Shown here piece by piece: positions 9,813 to 17,940 of a stretch of DNA of 64,000 bases. A program made the position numbers and the translations under genes. This DNA comes from Methylopila jiangsuensis (GTDB lineage: Bacteria > Pseudomonadota > Alphaproteobacteria > Rhizobiales > Methylopilaceae), in the NCBI RefSeq assembly GCF_027922305.1, contig NZ_BSFK01000005.1, positions 992,001 to 1,056,000 of the forward strand. The letters run 5' to 3'. Numbering within the stretch: the first letter of the stretch is position 1; every line of letters starts with the position of its first letter. A model generated the notes under the pieces. That model ran no database searches. It was not told the origin of the DNA and worked only from the letters and a program-made list of their open reading frames with translations.

Positions 9813-10961
9813 GTGCTCCGCGCTCTTCTTCCCGCCCGCGCCCGCCCTGCGCCCGCTTTCGCGTCTCAGGAGAGCCGGCGGCCGGCGGACGCCTATGATG
9901 CGATCGTGATCGGAGGCGGCGTGCTCGCGGCCGCGATCGCCCGCGCCGCGGCGCTCGACGGGCGCTCGGTGGCGCTGCTCGCGCCGGCCGGCATCTGCGC
10001 CACGTCGCCGGAACGGGTCTGGCCCGTGATCCGGACCAGCGCGCCCGACCCGAACCGGTCCGCGCTGCAGGCGGACGCGCCGGCGCGGGCCGCGAAGCTC
10101 GCCCGGACGCTGCCGCTCTCCCCCGGTCTGGACCGCGTCGGAAGTCTGACGCTCGCGGGCCGCGAGCGCGATCTGGACGCCCTGACGCGCGAGGCTGCAG
10201 ACGCGCAGACGCTCGGCCTCGACGTGTGGCTGGACGCGCCGCAGGCGGCCGCGGCGCTCTCGCCCGCGCTCGCCGGCGTCACGCCGCCGCCCGCGCTCAA
10301 CGATCCGGCGGCCGTGACCGTGTATGCGGACGCGCTGGCGCTCGGTCTCGCCATCGCGGCGGAGGCGGCGGGCGCCGCCGTGTTCGCCCACACGCCGGTG
10401 GAGGCGCTGGCGCGGGACGACGCCGCCGTCACGGGCGTCGCGCTCCAAGGCCGCGCGATCCGCGCCGGCGCCGTCGTTTTGGCGGACGATCACTCCGCCA
10501 TCCGGCTGGTGCGGGAAGGGCGCGGCCGGCTGTCGCTGACGCGGGAGGAGCGCTCCGCCCTGACGCTCGACAGCGACACGGCCTTCGGGCCGGCGCTGGT
10601 CCAGGACGACCTTCTGGCGGCGCAGGACGGCGGCGGCGCCGTCCTGCTGTCCGCCGCCGACGCGCCGGAGCGCGTCGCCCTGCGCGCGGAGGCGCTCTTG
10701 CCGCGTCTGCGCGCCGCCCGCATCCGCGCCATCGAGAACGTCACCAGCTGGACCGGCGTCGACGGCCGCCCGCAGATCGGCGCTGCCGAACTGCCGGGGC
10801 TGTGGCTGGCGCTCGGCTTCGGGCGGGACGCGCTGTCGCCGGCGCTCGCCGTGGCGGATCATCTGGCCGCGGCGCTTGCGGGCGACGCCCTGTCCCCGGC
10901 GCTCGCGCCCTTCGCGCCGACCCGGCGCGCGGCGCTCCGGCTGCTGGAGGCGGCGCAATGA
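9813..10961 (+). CDS. FAD-dependent oxidoreductase, sarcosine oxidase beta-like (DAO family)
   Basis: Predicted flavoprotein of 382 residues in the D-amino-acid/sarcosine oxidase family, which oxidises a secondary or primary amine and reduces FAD. The N-terminal dinucleotide-binding motif reads DAIVIGGGVLAAAIARAA, with the last Gly of GxGxxG replaced by Ala. A second family segment near the C-terminus (WTGVDGRPQIGAAELPGLWLALGFGRD) matches the usual G-x-P-x-I-G...G-H-G-x-x-x-G, but the customary His is Phe. I chose GTG at 9813 because GGAGGA stands just upstream; an in-frame ATG at 9699 would add an unlikely leader. It overlaps the next gene by ATGA, so the two are made together. Substrate unknown. 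Confidence 0.75.
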   Translation: MLRALLPARARPAPAFASQESRRPADAYDAIVIGGGVLAAAIARAAALDGRSVALLAPAGICATSPERVWPVIRTSAPDPNRSALQADAPARAAKLARTLPLSPGLDRVGSLTLAGRERDLDALTREAADAQTLGLDVWLDAPQAAAALSPALAGVTPPPALNDPAAVTVYADALALGLAIAAEAAGAAVFAHTPVEALARDDAAVTGVALQGRAIRAGAVVLADDHSAIRLVREGRGRLSLTREERSALTLDSDTAFGPALVQDDLLAAQDGGGAVLLSAADAPERVALRAEALLPRLRAARIRAIENVTSWTGVDGRPQIGAAELPGLWLALGFGRDALSPALAVADHLAAALAGDALSPALAPFAPTRRAALRLLEAAQ

Positions 10962-12676
10962 GCGGGTTCCATCGTCTTCCCGGCTCGGCGCCGGCGCGTT
11001 TCGGCTCCGCCATCGACCGCGGCGAGCCGGTGGGCTTCCGCTTCGACGGCCGCCTGCTGCCGGCGCTCTACGGCGACACGCTGGCGAGCGCCCTGCTCGC
11101 AAACGGCCGCGCCGGCTTCGGCCGCGGGCCGCTGCTCGGCCGCGCCCGCGGCCTGACGGCGCTGGGGCTCGACGAGCCGTTCGCCTGGGCGATCCCGGAG
11201 GACGGATCCGAACCGCTGCGCGCCGACGACATCGCCGCCGTCGAAGGCGGGTCGGCGACGGCTGTTCCGTCCGGGGCCGCGCCGTCCCGGCTGTTCGCCC
11301 GCGCGGCGGCGGACGGTCCCGTGGCCGGAGCGTTTCCGCCGGGCCGCCGCCTGCTGGCGCGGCTGCGGCGCCACGCCGCCCTGCCGCCCGCGATCGCGGC
11401 CTCGCTCCCGCCGCTCGTGGAGGCTGCGGAGGAGAGCTGCGACGCGCTGGTGGTGGGCGCGGGGCTTGCGGGTCTCGCCGCCGCCGTCACGGCCCAGCGC
11501 TCCGGCCTCGTTGTCCGCGTGGTGGAGGCCACTGGGCGCGTCGGCGGGCTGGCCGATCTCTACGACGGCGCGATCGACGGCCTCGCGCCGCAGGACTGGG
11601 CGCTTCAGCGCGCCGGAGAACTTTCCGGCCGCGACGCCGCCGCGCTGGCGCTGCGCGCCGAAGCGCTCGCGATCGAGCCCGATGGAACGGCGCTGGTGAG
11701 CCAGCGCGGCGCCGGCCCGCGTCCGGGCCCGGCGAAACTGCGGGCGATCCGCGCCGGCGCGATCATTCTCGCCTGCGGCTTCCACGAACGTCCGCTGCTC
11801 ATCGCCGGCGCCGACCGGCCGGGCGTCCTGCTCGCCGGCGCCGCGCGCGGACTGCTGAGGCGCTACGCGGTGGCGCCCGGCGACCGGGTGGTGGTCGCCA
11901 CCACCGGCGACGAGGGCTACCGCACGGCGATCGACCTCGCTGAAGCCGGCGTCACGGTGGAGATGATCCTCGACGCCCGCGCGGCGCCGGACAGCGCCCT
12001 GGTCGACCGCGCCAAGGCGCATGGCCTGCCGCTCAGCCTGTCGAGCCTCGCGACCGGCGTCGCCACCGCCGACGGCTCCGACCGCATCGTGGGCGTGACG
12101 GCCTGCAACGTCGGCGGCGAAGGCGCCGCCGCAGGCCGCCGCACCCTGTTCGCGGACGCGCTGGTGGCGTCGGACGGTCTTGCGCCCCGGCGGGAGCTGG
12201 CGGACGCCGCCGGGCTCGACGAGGCGCAGGGGCTGTTCGTGGCGAGCCGCCAGGCCGATCTCGCCAGCGCGGTCCGGGACGGCGTGGCGGCGGGCGCCGC
12301 CGCGGCGCGCCACCTCGGCCGGGAGGCCGAGGCGGAGAGCTGGGACGTTCAGGGGCTCCCCGACGCGCCGGAGGACGCGGCGGCCCGCGCCGCCCCTCGC
12401 GCGCGGCTCGGCGAAAGCGGGGATCCGGCCGATGCGGCCGTCATCGACGCGGGTGCGGACGTGACCTTCGGGGATCTGCGTCAGGCGCGGCTTATGGGCC
12501 TGTCCGGCCCGGCGCTTCGGCGGTGGCTCGGCCTCGGCCGGGGCCGCGACGGCGGCCTCGCCGGATCGGCGCTCGCGGACGACGTGCTGGGCGAAGCCGC
12601 CCCGCCGTCAGCGCCGTCGCCGCGCCTCACCCTCGGCGCTCTCGCCGCGCGGGCCCGGCTGGTGGAGAACGCCTGA
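10958..12676 (+). CDS. Truncated sarcosine oxidase alpha-like flavoprotein
   Basis: 572-residue partner of the preceding gene. Residues about 15-50 match the SoxA N-terminus (IDRGEPVGFRFDGR then GDTLASALLANG), a ferredoxin-like domain without cluster cysteines. From about residue 160 comes a pyridine-nucleotide-disulfide oxidoreductase domain with CDALVVGAGLAGLAAAVTAQ and the family segment ACGFHERPLLIAGADRPGVL. The last 80 residues (VTFGDLRQARLMGL) correspond to the SoxA linker, after which the protein ends. The C-terminal GcvT-like folate-binding half of normal SoxA (about 1000 residues) is absent, as are soxD and soxG. Formaldehyde transfer to tetrahydrofolate is therefore not expected. 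A derived amine dehydrogenase or oxidase is possible. Confidence 0.7.
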   Translation: MSGFHRLPGSAPARFGSAIDRGEPVGFRFDGRLLPALYGDTLASALLANGRAGFGRGPLLGRARGLTALGLDEPFAWAIPEDGSEPLRADDIAAVEGGSATAVPSGAAPSRLFARAAADGPVAGAFPPGRRLLARLRRHAALPPAIAASLPPLVEAAEESCDALVVGAGLAGLAAAVTAQRSGLVVRVVEATGRVGGLADLYDGAIDGLAPQDWALQRAGELSGRDAAALALRAEALAIEPDGTALVSQRGAGPRPGPAKLRAIRAGAIILACGFHERPLLIAGADRPGVLLAGAARGLLRRYAVAPGDRVVVATTGDEGYRTAIDLAEAGVTVEMILDARAAPDSALVDRAKAHGLPLSLSSLATGVATADGSDRIVGVTACNVGGEGAAAGRRTLFADALVASDGLAPRRELADAAGLDEAQGLFVASRQADLASAVRDGVAAGAAAARHLGREAEAESWDVQGLPDAPEDAAARAAPRARLGESGDPADAAVIDAGADVTFGDLRQARLMGLSGPALRRWLGLGRGRDGGLAGSALADDVLGEAAPPSAPSPRLTLGALAARARLVENA

Positions 12677-12685
12677 AACACGAAA

Positions 12686-12714
12686 CCGCCGCGCCTTCCG
12701 GGAAGGCGCGGCGG
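12686..12714. terminator. Bidirectional stem-loop terminator between convergent genes
   Basis: A 14-bp perfect inverted repeat (12686-12699 with 12701-12714) lies 9 bases after the flavoprotein stop and 29 bases beyond the end of the convergent lipoprotein gene. AAA precedes it, giving a short T-run on the minus strand; the plus strand has almost none. It likely serves both genes. Confidence 0.65.
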
Positions 12715-12743
12715 TCGAACGTTCCGTTCGGAAGCGAGATCGT

Positions 12744-13220
12744 TCAGCCGACCTCGACCCAGCGGCCGCGCGGGCCGCGGCAGGTCTGGCCGCGCTCGGT
12801 GATCACGCGCCCGTCGTCCATGTAGATGCGGCGGGTGTAGGAGCGGCAGCGCTCGTAATCGGCGCGGGAGTAGCGCGGGCCGACGATGACCTCGCCGCGG
12901 TAGCGATCGCTGCGCCACTCGTAGGGCCGGCCCTCGTAGCCGCTTTCCAGCGCCTCGTATTCCGCGTCGTGGGCGCGGCGACGGGCGTCGTCGTCGATGG
13001 CGGCGCCGATGCGGTTGCCGACCAGACCGCCGAGACCGGCGCCGATGACGGTGGCCGCGACCCGGCCCGAGCCGCCGCCGATGGTGGAGCCGATCAGGCC
13101 GCCGCCCACCGCGCCCGCCACGGTGCCGAGGCCCTCGCCTTCACGGCCCGGACCGCAGGCCGTGAGGCCCAGCGCGAGCACGCCAACGGCCGCCAGGGCC
13201 GCCGCTTTGGAAATCAACAT
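12744..13220 (-). CDS. Outer-membrane lipoprotein with glycine-zipper domain (17-kDa antigen type)
   Basis: Lipoprotein of 158 residues. The signal peptide ends in the lipobox LTAC (Cys22), predicting lipidation and outer-membrane anchoring. Residues about 30-75 form a glycine zipper (GAVGGGLIGSTIGGGSG, GAGLGGLVGNRIGAAID) typical of rickettsial 17-kDa surface antigens and YMGG-like proteins. The C-terminal 80 residues are charged, with two cysteines (ERCRSYTRR, QTCRGPRG) that may pair. The ATG at 13220 has GGGAGG at ideal spacing. It stands alone between convergent flavoprotein genes and the FeuQ-like kinase. Role probably structural in the envelope; no enzymatic motif is visible. Confidence 0.85.
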   Translation of the reverse strand: MLISKAAALAAVGVLALGLTACGPGREGEGLGTVAGAVGGGLIGSTIGGGSGRVAATVIGAGLGGLVGNRIGAAIDDDARRRAHDAEYEALESGYEGRPYEWRSDRYRGEVIVGPRYSRADYERCRSYTRRIYMDDGRVITERGQTCRGPRGRWVEVG

Positions 13221-13339
13221 GAAACCTCCCGTTGCCGCCGTCGTCGCCCCCCGGACGATTCGGCTTGAGGGCACACAGAAATGCGGGATTCGGGCGAAAG
13301 CGGGGACGAAGGCCTTCGCGGGCGGCGATGTGGCGCGGG

Positions 13340-14755
13340 TCACAGCGCCGGCAAGGTCACCGCGCAGCGCAGGCCGCCCAGCTTCGAGCGCTCCAGCTCG
13401 AACCGTCCGCCATAAAGCCGCGTCAGGTCGCCGACGATAGCCAGGCCGAGGCCGGAGCCGGGCTTGGTCTCGTCCAGCCGCTTGCCGCGGGCGAGCGCCG
13501 CGATGCGCTGCTCTTCGGTGAGGCCCGGACCGTCGTCGTCGACTGCGACCTTCAGCAGCCGCGCACCGCCCACCACCGGCGCCGGCGCCGGCTCCACCGT
13601 AACCGTCACCCGGCCAGCCGCCCATTTGCAGGCGTTGTCAACCAGATTGCCGACGATCTCGTCCAGGTCCTGCCGCTCGCCCCGGAACCGGAGCTGCTCA
13701 TCCGAAACGTGAGCCTCCACCGTCAGGTCACGGTCGCGGTGGATCTTCTGCATGGTGCGGACCAGCGCCTCCACCACGGGCTTCGCCGGCGTGGCCTCGC
13801 CCGCGAAGGCGACGCCGGCGGACAGGCGCGCGCGCTCCAGATGGTGGTCGATCTGGCGGCGCATCACCTGCGCCTGTTCGCGCACCTTGTCCGCGAAGGC
13901 GCCCTCGCCCGCGTCCGCCTCGTTGGCGATGACGGACAGCGGCGTCTTCAGCCCATGGGCGAGATTGCCCACATGGGTGCGGGCGCGCTCCACGATCTCG
14001 CGGTTCGAATCGAGCAGCGCGTTCAGCTCCACCGCCAGCGGCGCGATCTCCTCCGGGAACGAGCCCTCCAGCCGGGAGCGGCCGCCGGCGCGCACCTCCG
14101 CCAGCTGGGCGCGCAGATGGACCAGCGGCCTGAGGCCGAAGCGCACCTGGAAGCCGGTGGTGGCCACCAGCCCGAGGCCGAGCAGCAGGAAGCTCACCAG
14201 CAGCGCTGCGTTGAAGTTCTTGATGTCGTCGTCGATCTCGTTGGCCTGCCCGCCGATTGAGATCAGGAACCGGCCGTCCTGCCCGAGGTCGATGATGCGC
14301 TCCACCACCCGGAGGCGCTGGTTCTCCGGCCCGAGCGCGTAGCCCTCGCGGGTGCCTACCAGCGTCTCCTCGACGCCGAGATCGGCGAGCCGCGGAAGCT
14401 GCTCCTCGAACAGGGACTTTGAGGTGGTGGCCTCGGGCGGGTCGCGGTCGAGCCGCGTCACCTGCCAGTACCAGCCGGACAGCGGCAGCTCGAAGCGCGG
14501 CTCGCCGAAGGAGCCGGGATCGTCCTTGTCGAAGCCGCCGTCCGCCAGCGCCCCGACCAGCGTCTTCAGATAGACGTGCAGCCGCTGGTCGAAGCTCCGC
14601 TCCACCGAGCGGGTGTAGTAGGACGACAGGGTGACTCCGCCGATCAGCAGGGCCGCGAGCGTCCACAGCGCGGCGGAGCCGAACAGGCGGGCCGCGATGG
14701 AGGCGGCGCGGCGCGGCTTGCCCTGCGCGTCCGGCGTCCGCGCTGCGGCGCTCAT
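13340..14755 (-). CDS. feuQ: Sensor histidine kinase, FeuQ/PhoQ-like
   Basis: Inner-membrane kinase of 471 residues with helices at about 24-45 and 183-203, a periplasmic domain between them, and the phospho-acceptor His267 in NLAHGLKTPLSVI. That variant H-box, with Gly after His, is the one seen in PhoQ/FeuQ kinases. The ATPase boxes are LVDNACKW, VDDDGPGLTEEQR and PGSGLGLAIV. The start overlaps the regulator stop as ATGA. In Sinorhizobium and Brucella, FeuPQ with an upstream PepSY gene controls cyclic glucan export and envelope functions; the same three-gene order is seen here, so the symbol is given by analogy. Confidence 0.85.
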   Translation of the reverse strand: MSAAARTPDAQGKPRRAASIAARLFGSAALWTLAALLIGGVTLSSYYTRSVERSFDQRLHVYLKTLVGALADGGFDKDDPGSFGEPRFELPLSGWYWQVTRLDRDPPEATTSKSLFEEQLPRLADLGVEETLVGTREGYALGPENQRLRVVERIIDLGQDGRFLISIGGQANEIDDDIKNFNAALLVSFLLLGLGLVATTGFQVRFGLRPLVHLRAQLAEVRAGGRSRLEGSFPEEIAPLAVELNALLDSNREIVERARTHVGNLAHGLKTPLSVIANEADAGEGAFADKVREQAQVMRRQIDHHLERARLSAGVAFAGEATPAKPVVEALVRTMQKIHRDRDLTVEAHVSDEQLRFRGERQDLDEIVGNLVDNACKWAAGRVTVTVEPAPAPVVGGARLLKVAVDDDGPGLTEEQRIAALARGKRLDETKPGSGLGLAIVGDLTRLYGGRFELERSKLGGLRCAVTLPAL

Positions 14756-15420
14756 GCGCCGTCCGGCGCCATCAGCACGTAGCCGAGTCCCCGCACGGTC
14801 TGGATCACGTCGGAGCCGAGCTTCTTGCGCAGCCGCCCCACGAACACCTCGATGGTGTTGCTGTCGCGGTCGAAGTCCTGATCGTAGAGATGCTCGACCA
14901 GTTCGGTGCGCGACACCACCCGGCCCTGATGGTGCATCAGATAGGCCAGCAGCCGGTACTCGTGGGAGGTGAGCTTGATGGGATGGCCGTCGAGCGTCAC
15001 CCGGCCGGCGCGGGTGTCGAGCCGCACCGGGCCGCACAGCAGCTCGCTGGAGGCGTGGCCGGTGGCCCGGCGCAGCAGCGCCCTGAGCCGCGCCAGCACC
15101 TCCTCCATGTGGAACGGCTTCGGCACGTAATCGTCGGCGCCGGCGTCGAAGCCCTGCACCTTGTCCGACCACCGGTCGCGGGCGGTGAGGATCAGGACCG
15201 GCATCACCCGCCCGTCGCGTCGCCACTGTTCGAGAACGGAGATGCCGTCCTTCTTGGGCAGGCCGATGTCCAGAACCACCGCGTCATAGGGCTCGGTGTC
15301 GCCGAGGTGGTGGCCCTCCTCGCCGTCGAAGGCGCGGTCGACCGCGTAGCCCGCGTCCTCGAGCGCGGTTGCGATCTGCCGGTTCAGGTCGGGATCGTCC
15401 TCGACGACGAGAAGACGCAT
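14752..15420 (-). CDS. feuP: OmpR-family response regulator, FeuP-like
   Basis: 222-residue regulator. The receiver has VVEDDPDLN, phospho-acceptor Asp51 in AVVLDIGLPKKDG and the Lys switch in VPKPFHMEEVL. The winged-helix domain has KLTSHEYRLLAYLMHHQG and DRDSNTIEVFVGRLRKKLG, segments that in my recollection are close to rhizobial FeuP. It is 19 bases downstream of the PepSY-domain gene and overlaps the kinase gene. Phosphorylated by the adjacent kinase, it should act as a transcription factor, probably including autoregulation. Confidence 0.9.
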   Translation of the reverse strand: MRLLVVEDDPDLNRQIATALEDAGYAVDRAFDGEEGHHLGDTEPYDAVVLDIGLPKKDGISVLEQWRRDGRVMPVLILTARDRWSDKVQGFDAGADDYVPKPFHMEEVLARLRALLRRATGHASSELLCGPVRLDTRAGRVTLDGHPIKLTSHEYRLLAYLMHHQGRVVSRTELVEHLYDQDFDRDSNTIEVFVGRLRKKLGSDVIQTVRGLGYVLMAPDGA

Positions 15421-15439
15421 GGTGACTCCTGCGACGGGC

Positions 15440-15982
15440 TCACTTCACGGCGAGCAGCTTGCCGGTTCCCGCGTCGACGCGCGCGCGCGCCACGCGCCCG
15501 TCGTCGCTGAGCAGCGTGAGATTGTATGTGAGAAGGCCGCTCACGCGGCAGAGCTTATAGTCGATCACCTCGCCGTCCCAGGCGGCGCGCGCGGCGCGCG
15601 CGGCGGCGGCAAGCGGCACCGCGCGCTTGGAGCGGATGGCGTCGCGGGCGTCGCGGGCCGACAGGCAGCCGCCATCCCGCGGCGCGTCGAGTCCGTCGTC
15701 GTCCGGCAGGGCTTTCGAGACCGGGCGGTCGGAGCGCTCGTCCCGCGGCACCCGGCGATAGAGACCGGGCGACGGCGCGTCCGGCGAGCGGTCGGCGGAG
15801 GGCGGCACCCGCAGATATTCGCCGGCGCCCGGCGCGGGCACGAGGATGCGCGGGCGACCATCCTCGCGCGGCCCCTCCTGCGCGGACGCGCCGGCGAGAC
15901 AGGCCGCCAGACACACGGCGACGCCGAGCCCGAGCGGCGCGCGCGTAAGACGGGACAGGATCATGACGCGGACTATGTCCAT
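15440..15982 (-). CDS. PepSY-domain exported protein upstream of FeuPQ
   Basis: Small exported protein (about 180 residues) with a hydrophobic leader ending near GASAQEG, a Pro/Asp-rich middle, and a C-terminal PepSY fold (about 110-180) with YKLCRVSGLLTYNLTLL and the ending VDAGTGKLLAVK. Small PepSY proteins next to PhoPQ/FeuPQ-type kinases are thought to bind and restrain the kinase sensor domain. In Sinorhizobium a PepSY protein upstream of feuP has such a negative role, so that is the inferred job here. Start uncertain: ATG at 15982, 15964 or 16000 are all possible and none has a strong ribosome site. Confidence 0.75.
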   Translation of the reverse strand: MDIVRVMILSRLTRAPLGLGVAVCLAACLAGASAQEGPREDGRPRILVPAPGAGEYLRVPPSADRSPDAPSPGLYRRVPRDERSDRPVSKALPDDDGLDAPRDGGCLSARDARDAIRSKRAVPLAAAARAARAAWDGEVIDYKLCRVSGLLTYNLTLLSDDGRVARARVDAGTGKLLAVK

Positions 15983-16090
15983 CCGGGCTGAACCCTTCAT
16001 GAACGCGCGGACGGCGGCGCCTCGCGGAAATACGCGGGACGCGCGCACGCGCGACGCCGCGTCCTCTGGCGAACGGGCCCGCGGCGCCGC

Positions 16091-16303
16091 ATGCTGCGGC
16101 CCATGCACAGGCTGCGCCACCGCAGAATCTTCTACCTCGCCCTCCTGCTCTGGACGGCGCTCTGCGGGCTCGTGTTCGACTACATGATCATCAACATGCG
16201 CTTCGCGGACGAGCCGTGGTTCCCGGCGCTCGGCGTGATGGTCTACGCCACCGGCATCTTCGTGCTCACCGTGATCCGCTTCGACCAGCTCAAGCGGCTC
16301 TGA
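16091..16303 (+). CDS. Small two-helix membrane protein, unknown
   Basis: A 70-residue frame with a basic N-terminus (MHRLRHRRI) followed by two clear hydrophobic helices (about 14-34 and 45-62) and a charged end (RFDQLKRL). Composition and helix pattern look like a real small inner-membrane protein and not antisense noise. No strong ribosome site is seen for the ATG at 16091 or the in-frame ATG at 16103, so the start is doubtful. It is divergent from the PepSY gene and convergent with the tail-fibre-like gene. Function not recognised. Confidence 0.5.
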   Translation: MLRPMHRLRHRRIFYLALLLWTALCGLVFDYMIINMRFADEPWFPALGVMVYATGIFVLTVIRFDQLKRL

Positions 16304-16309
16304 GAACCT

Positions 16310-16373
16310 GTTCCGAACGTCGTCCCGCGGCCTCCTCGACCCTGCGTGGCGCCGCAGGGCGCCGTTTCGGAAC
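16310..16373. repeat. Long inverted repeat between convergent genes
   Basis: GTTCCGAA (16310-16317) pairs with TTCGGAAC (16366-16373), and an inner CCCTGCG / CGCAGGG stem lies between them. Placed between two convergent genes it could end transcription from either side, but no T-run follows. Confidence 0.4.
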
Positions 16374-16389
16374 GGGCGCTGAGCCGGGG

Positions 16390-17901
16390 TCACAGCGCCA
16401 CGGACACGATCACGCACACTCCGGCGCCGCCCAGGCCGCCGCTTCCCGAACCGTAAGCGGCGCGTCCGGCTCCTCCGCCGCCACCGCCTCCGCCGCTTTC
16501 CCCGCCCGCGCCCCCCGCGCCGGGGCTCCCGGACGTGATCGATCCTCCTCCACCTCCCCCGCCTCCGGCGCCGCGCGCCCATCTGCGGCCGGCGCCGTCC
16601 TCTCCGTGCGCGCCGGCCGCTCCCCCAGCCCCCGCCGGCGCGAGGCGCAGCGCGCCGCCCATAGCGTAGCCCGCCGATCCTCCGCCGCCCGCGAAGCCGC
16701 CTGAGGCGGTCGCGGTGGACAGCCCGGCGCCTCCGCCGCCTGAGCCAGGCCCGGAAGCGAAGAAGACGGACCCCGCGGCCCCCGCGCCCGTCGACGAGCC
16801 CGCGCCGCCGCCGTTCGAGGCTCCGAAAGCGCCGGCGCCGCCTGCGCCTCCGGCGGCGTTGGACGTGGAGCCCCCGACGCCGCCGGAGCCGCCGGGCGCG
16901 CTCAGCGCGACGTTCTCCGGTTCCGTGCCGTTGAGCGAGAACGAGGTCGCTCCCCCGGCCCCGCCCGCCGCGCCGACGCCGGGGGAGCCCGGAGCAAGGC
17001 CCGCGCCCCCAACGCCGCCCACGCCGATGGCGACGCCGCAAGGAGCGGTCAGATCGGTGACAGGGAACTCCTCCAGCGCCAGGCCTCCTGCGCCGCCGCC
17101 GCCCCCGCCGCCGCGGATGTAGGTGCTTTCGCCGCACGCGCCGCTTCCGCCTCCCCCGCCGCCTCCGATCAGCAGCACCCGGCAGCGCGACGCCCAGGAG
17201 GGAGGCGACCACGTCCCACCGGCCGTGAGCACGTCGACCTGCGCCCGCTGCGGCGACAGCGGAAAGGATAGGCGGCCGTCCTCCGGCGAGGCCTCGAACA
17301 CGGTCTTCCAGACCGCGCCGTCCCCGGACACTTTCAGCGCGAAGCGGTCGGCGCCGATCAGGCCGAGCTCCGCGCGGCCGGAGAAGCCGGTCTGCAGCAG
17401 CAGGCTCGCCACGTCGCCCGCCGCCGCCTTGTTCAGCTTCAGCCGCATGTCGTCGCCGTCATGGGTGAACAGCGCGGCGTCGGCCGCCACCGCCAGCCGG
17501 TTGGCGGCGTCGGCCGTGGCGTTGACGCCAAGCGTCGAAAGCCCGTCGAGCGCGGCGATCAGGCCGGCGGCGCCGACCCAGGCGCCGCCCACGAAGGCGA
17601 GCAGCGCGTTCTCCGCCGCCACGTAAGCCAGCCAGCCGGGCTTCGGCGCGATGAAGGCCCAGACGCCGTCGAGCCGGGCGGCGATGCGGCCGTCCCGCCC
17701 GGCCCAGAGCCCGGTCGCGCCCGCGGCCACGATGTGGCGGTCGCCCTCGGCGGGGACGGCCGGCGGCTCGGTCCGGGTCCGGTCCAGCACGCCGCACTGC
17801 ACCAGCGCGTCGAGCCGGCGGAAGGCCTCGTTGACGGTGACGTGCTTCTGCGCCTGCGACGGCGCCAGATAGCCGAGCCCGAGATGGGGGCTGTCGCTCA
17901 T
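16390..17901 (-). CDS. DUF2793 protein with glycine-rich tail-fibre-like C-terminus
   Basis: 503 residues. The first about 110 residues match DUF2793 (LGLGYLAPSQAQKHVTVNEA, GDRHIVAAGATGLWAG), a module found at the end of GTA and phage tail regions. Residues about 110-250 contain a second tail-type domain. From about 245 a glycine-rich domain starts at GGTWSPPSWASRCRVLLIGG and runs to the end with long Gly/Ala/Ser blocks, as in phage fibres that use polyglycine helices for receptor binding. It is 39 bases downstream of g15, so it probably belongs to the particle as the host-contact protein. GGAG precedes the ATG at 17901. Confidence 0.8.
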   Translation of the reverse strand: MSDSPHLGLGYLAPSQAQKHVTVNEAFRRLDALVQCGVLDRTRTEPPAVPAEGDRHIVAAGATGLWAGRDGRIAARLDGVWAFIAPKPGWLAYVAAENALLAFVGGAWVGAAGLIAALDGLSTLGVNATADAANRLAVAADAALFTHDGDDMRLKLNKAAAGDVASLLLQTGFSGRAELGLIGADRFALKVSGDGAVWKTVFEASPEDGRLSFPLSPQRAQVDVLTAGGTWSPPSWASRCRVLLIGGGGGGGSGACGESTYIRGGGGGGGAGGLALEEFPVTDLTAPCGVAIGVGGVGGAGLAPGSPGVGAAGGAGGATSFSLNGTEPENVALSAPGGSGGVGGSTSNAAGGAGGAGAFGASNGGGAGSSTGAGAAGSVFFASGPGSGGGGAGLSTATASGGFAGGGGSAGYAMGGALRLAPAGAGGAAGAHGEDGAGRRWARGAGGGGGGGGSITSGSPGAGGAGGESGGGGGGGGAGRAAYGSGSGGLGGAGVCVIVSVAL

Positions 17902-17940
17902 GGGTTCAGGCTCCGATCAGAGAGAAACGCGGACGGCCGT

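Noticed and set aside
16715-17122. Proline-rich plus-strand frame opposite the glycine-rich domain
   Set aside because: The complement of Gly codons reads as Pro/Ala; it is explained by the tail-fibre gene.
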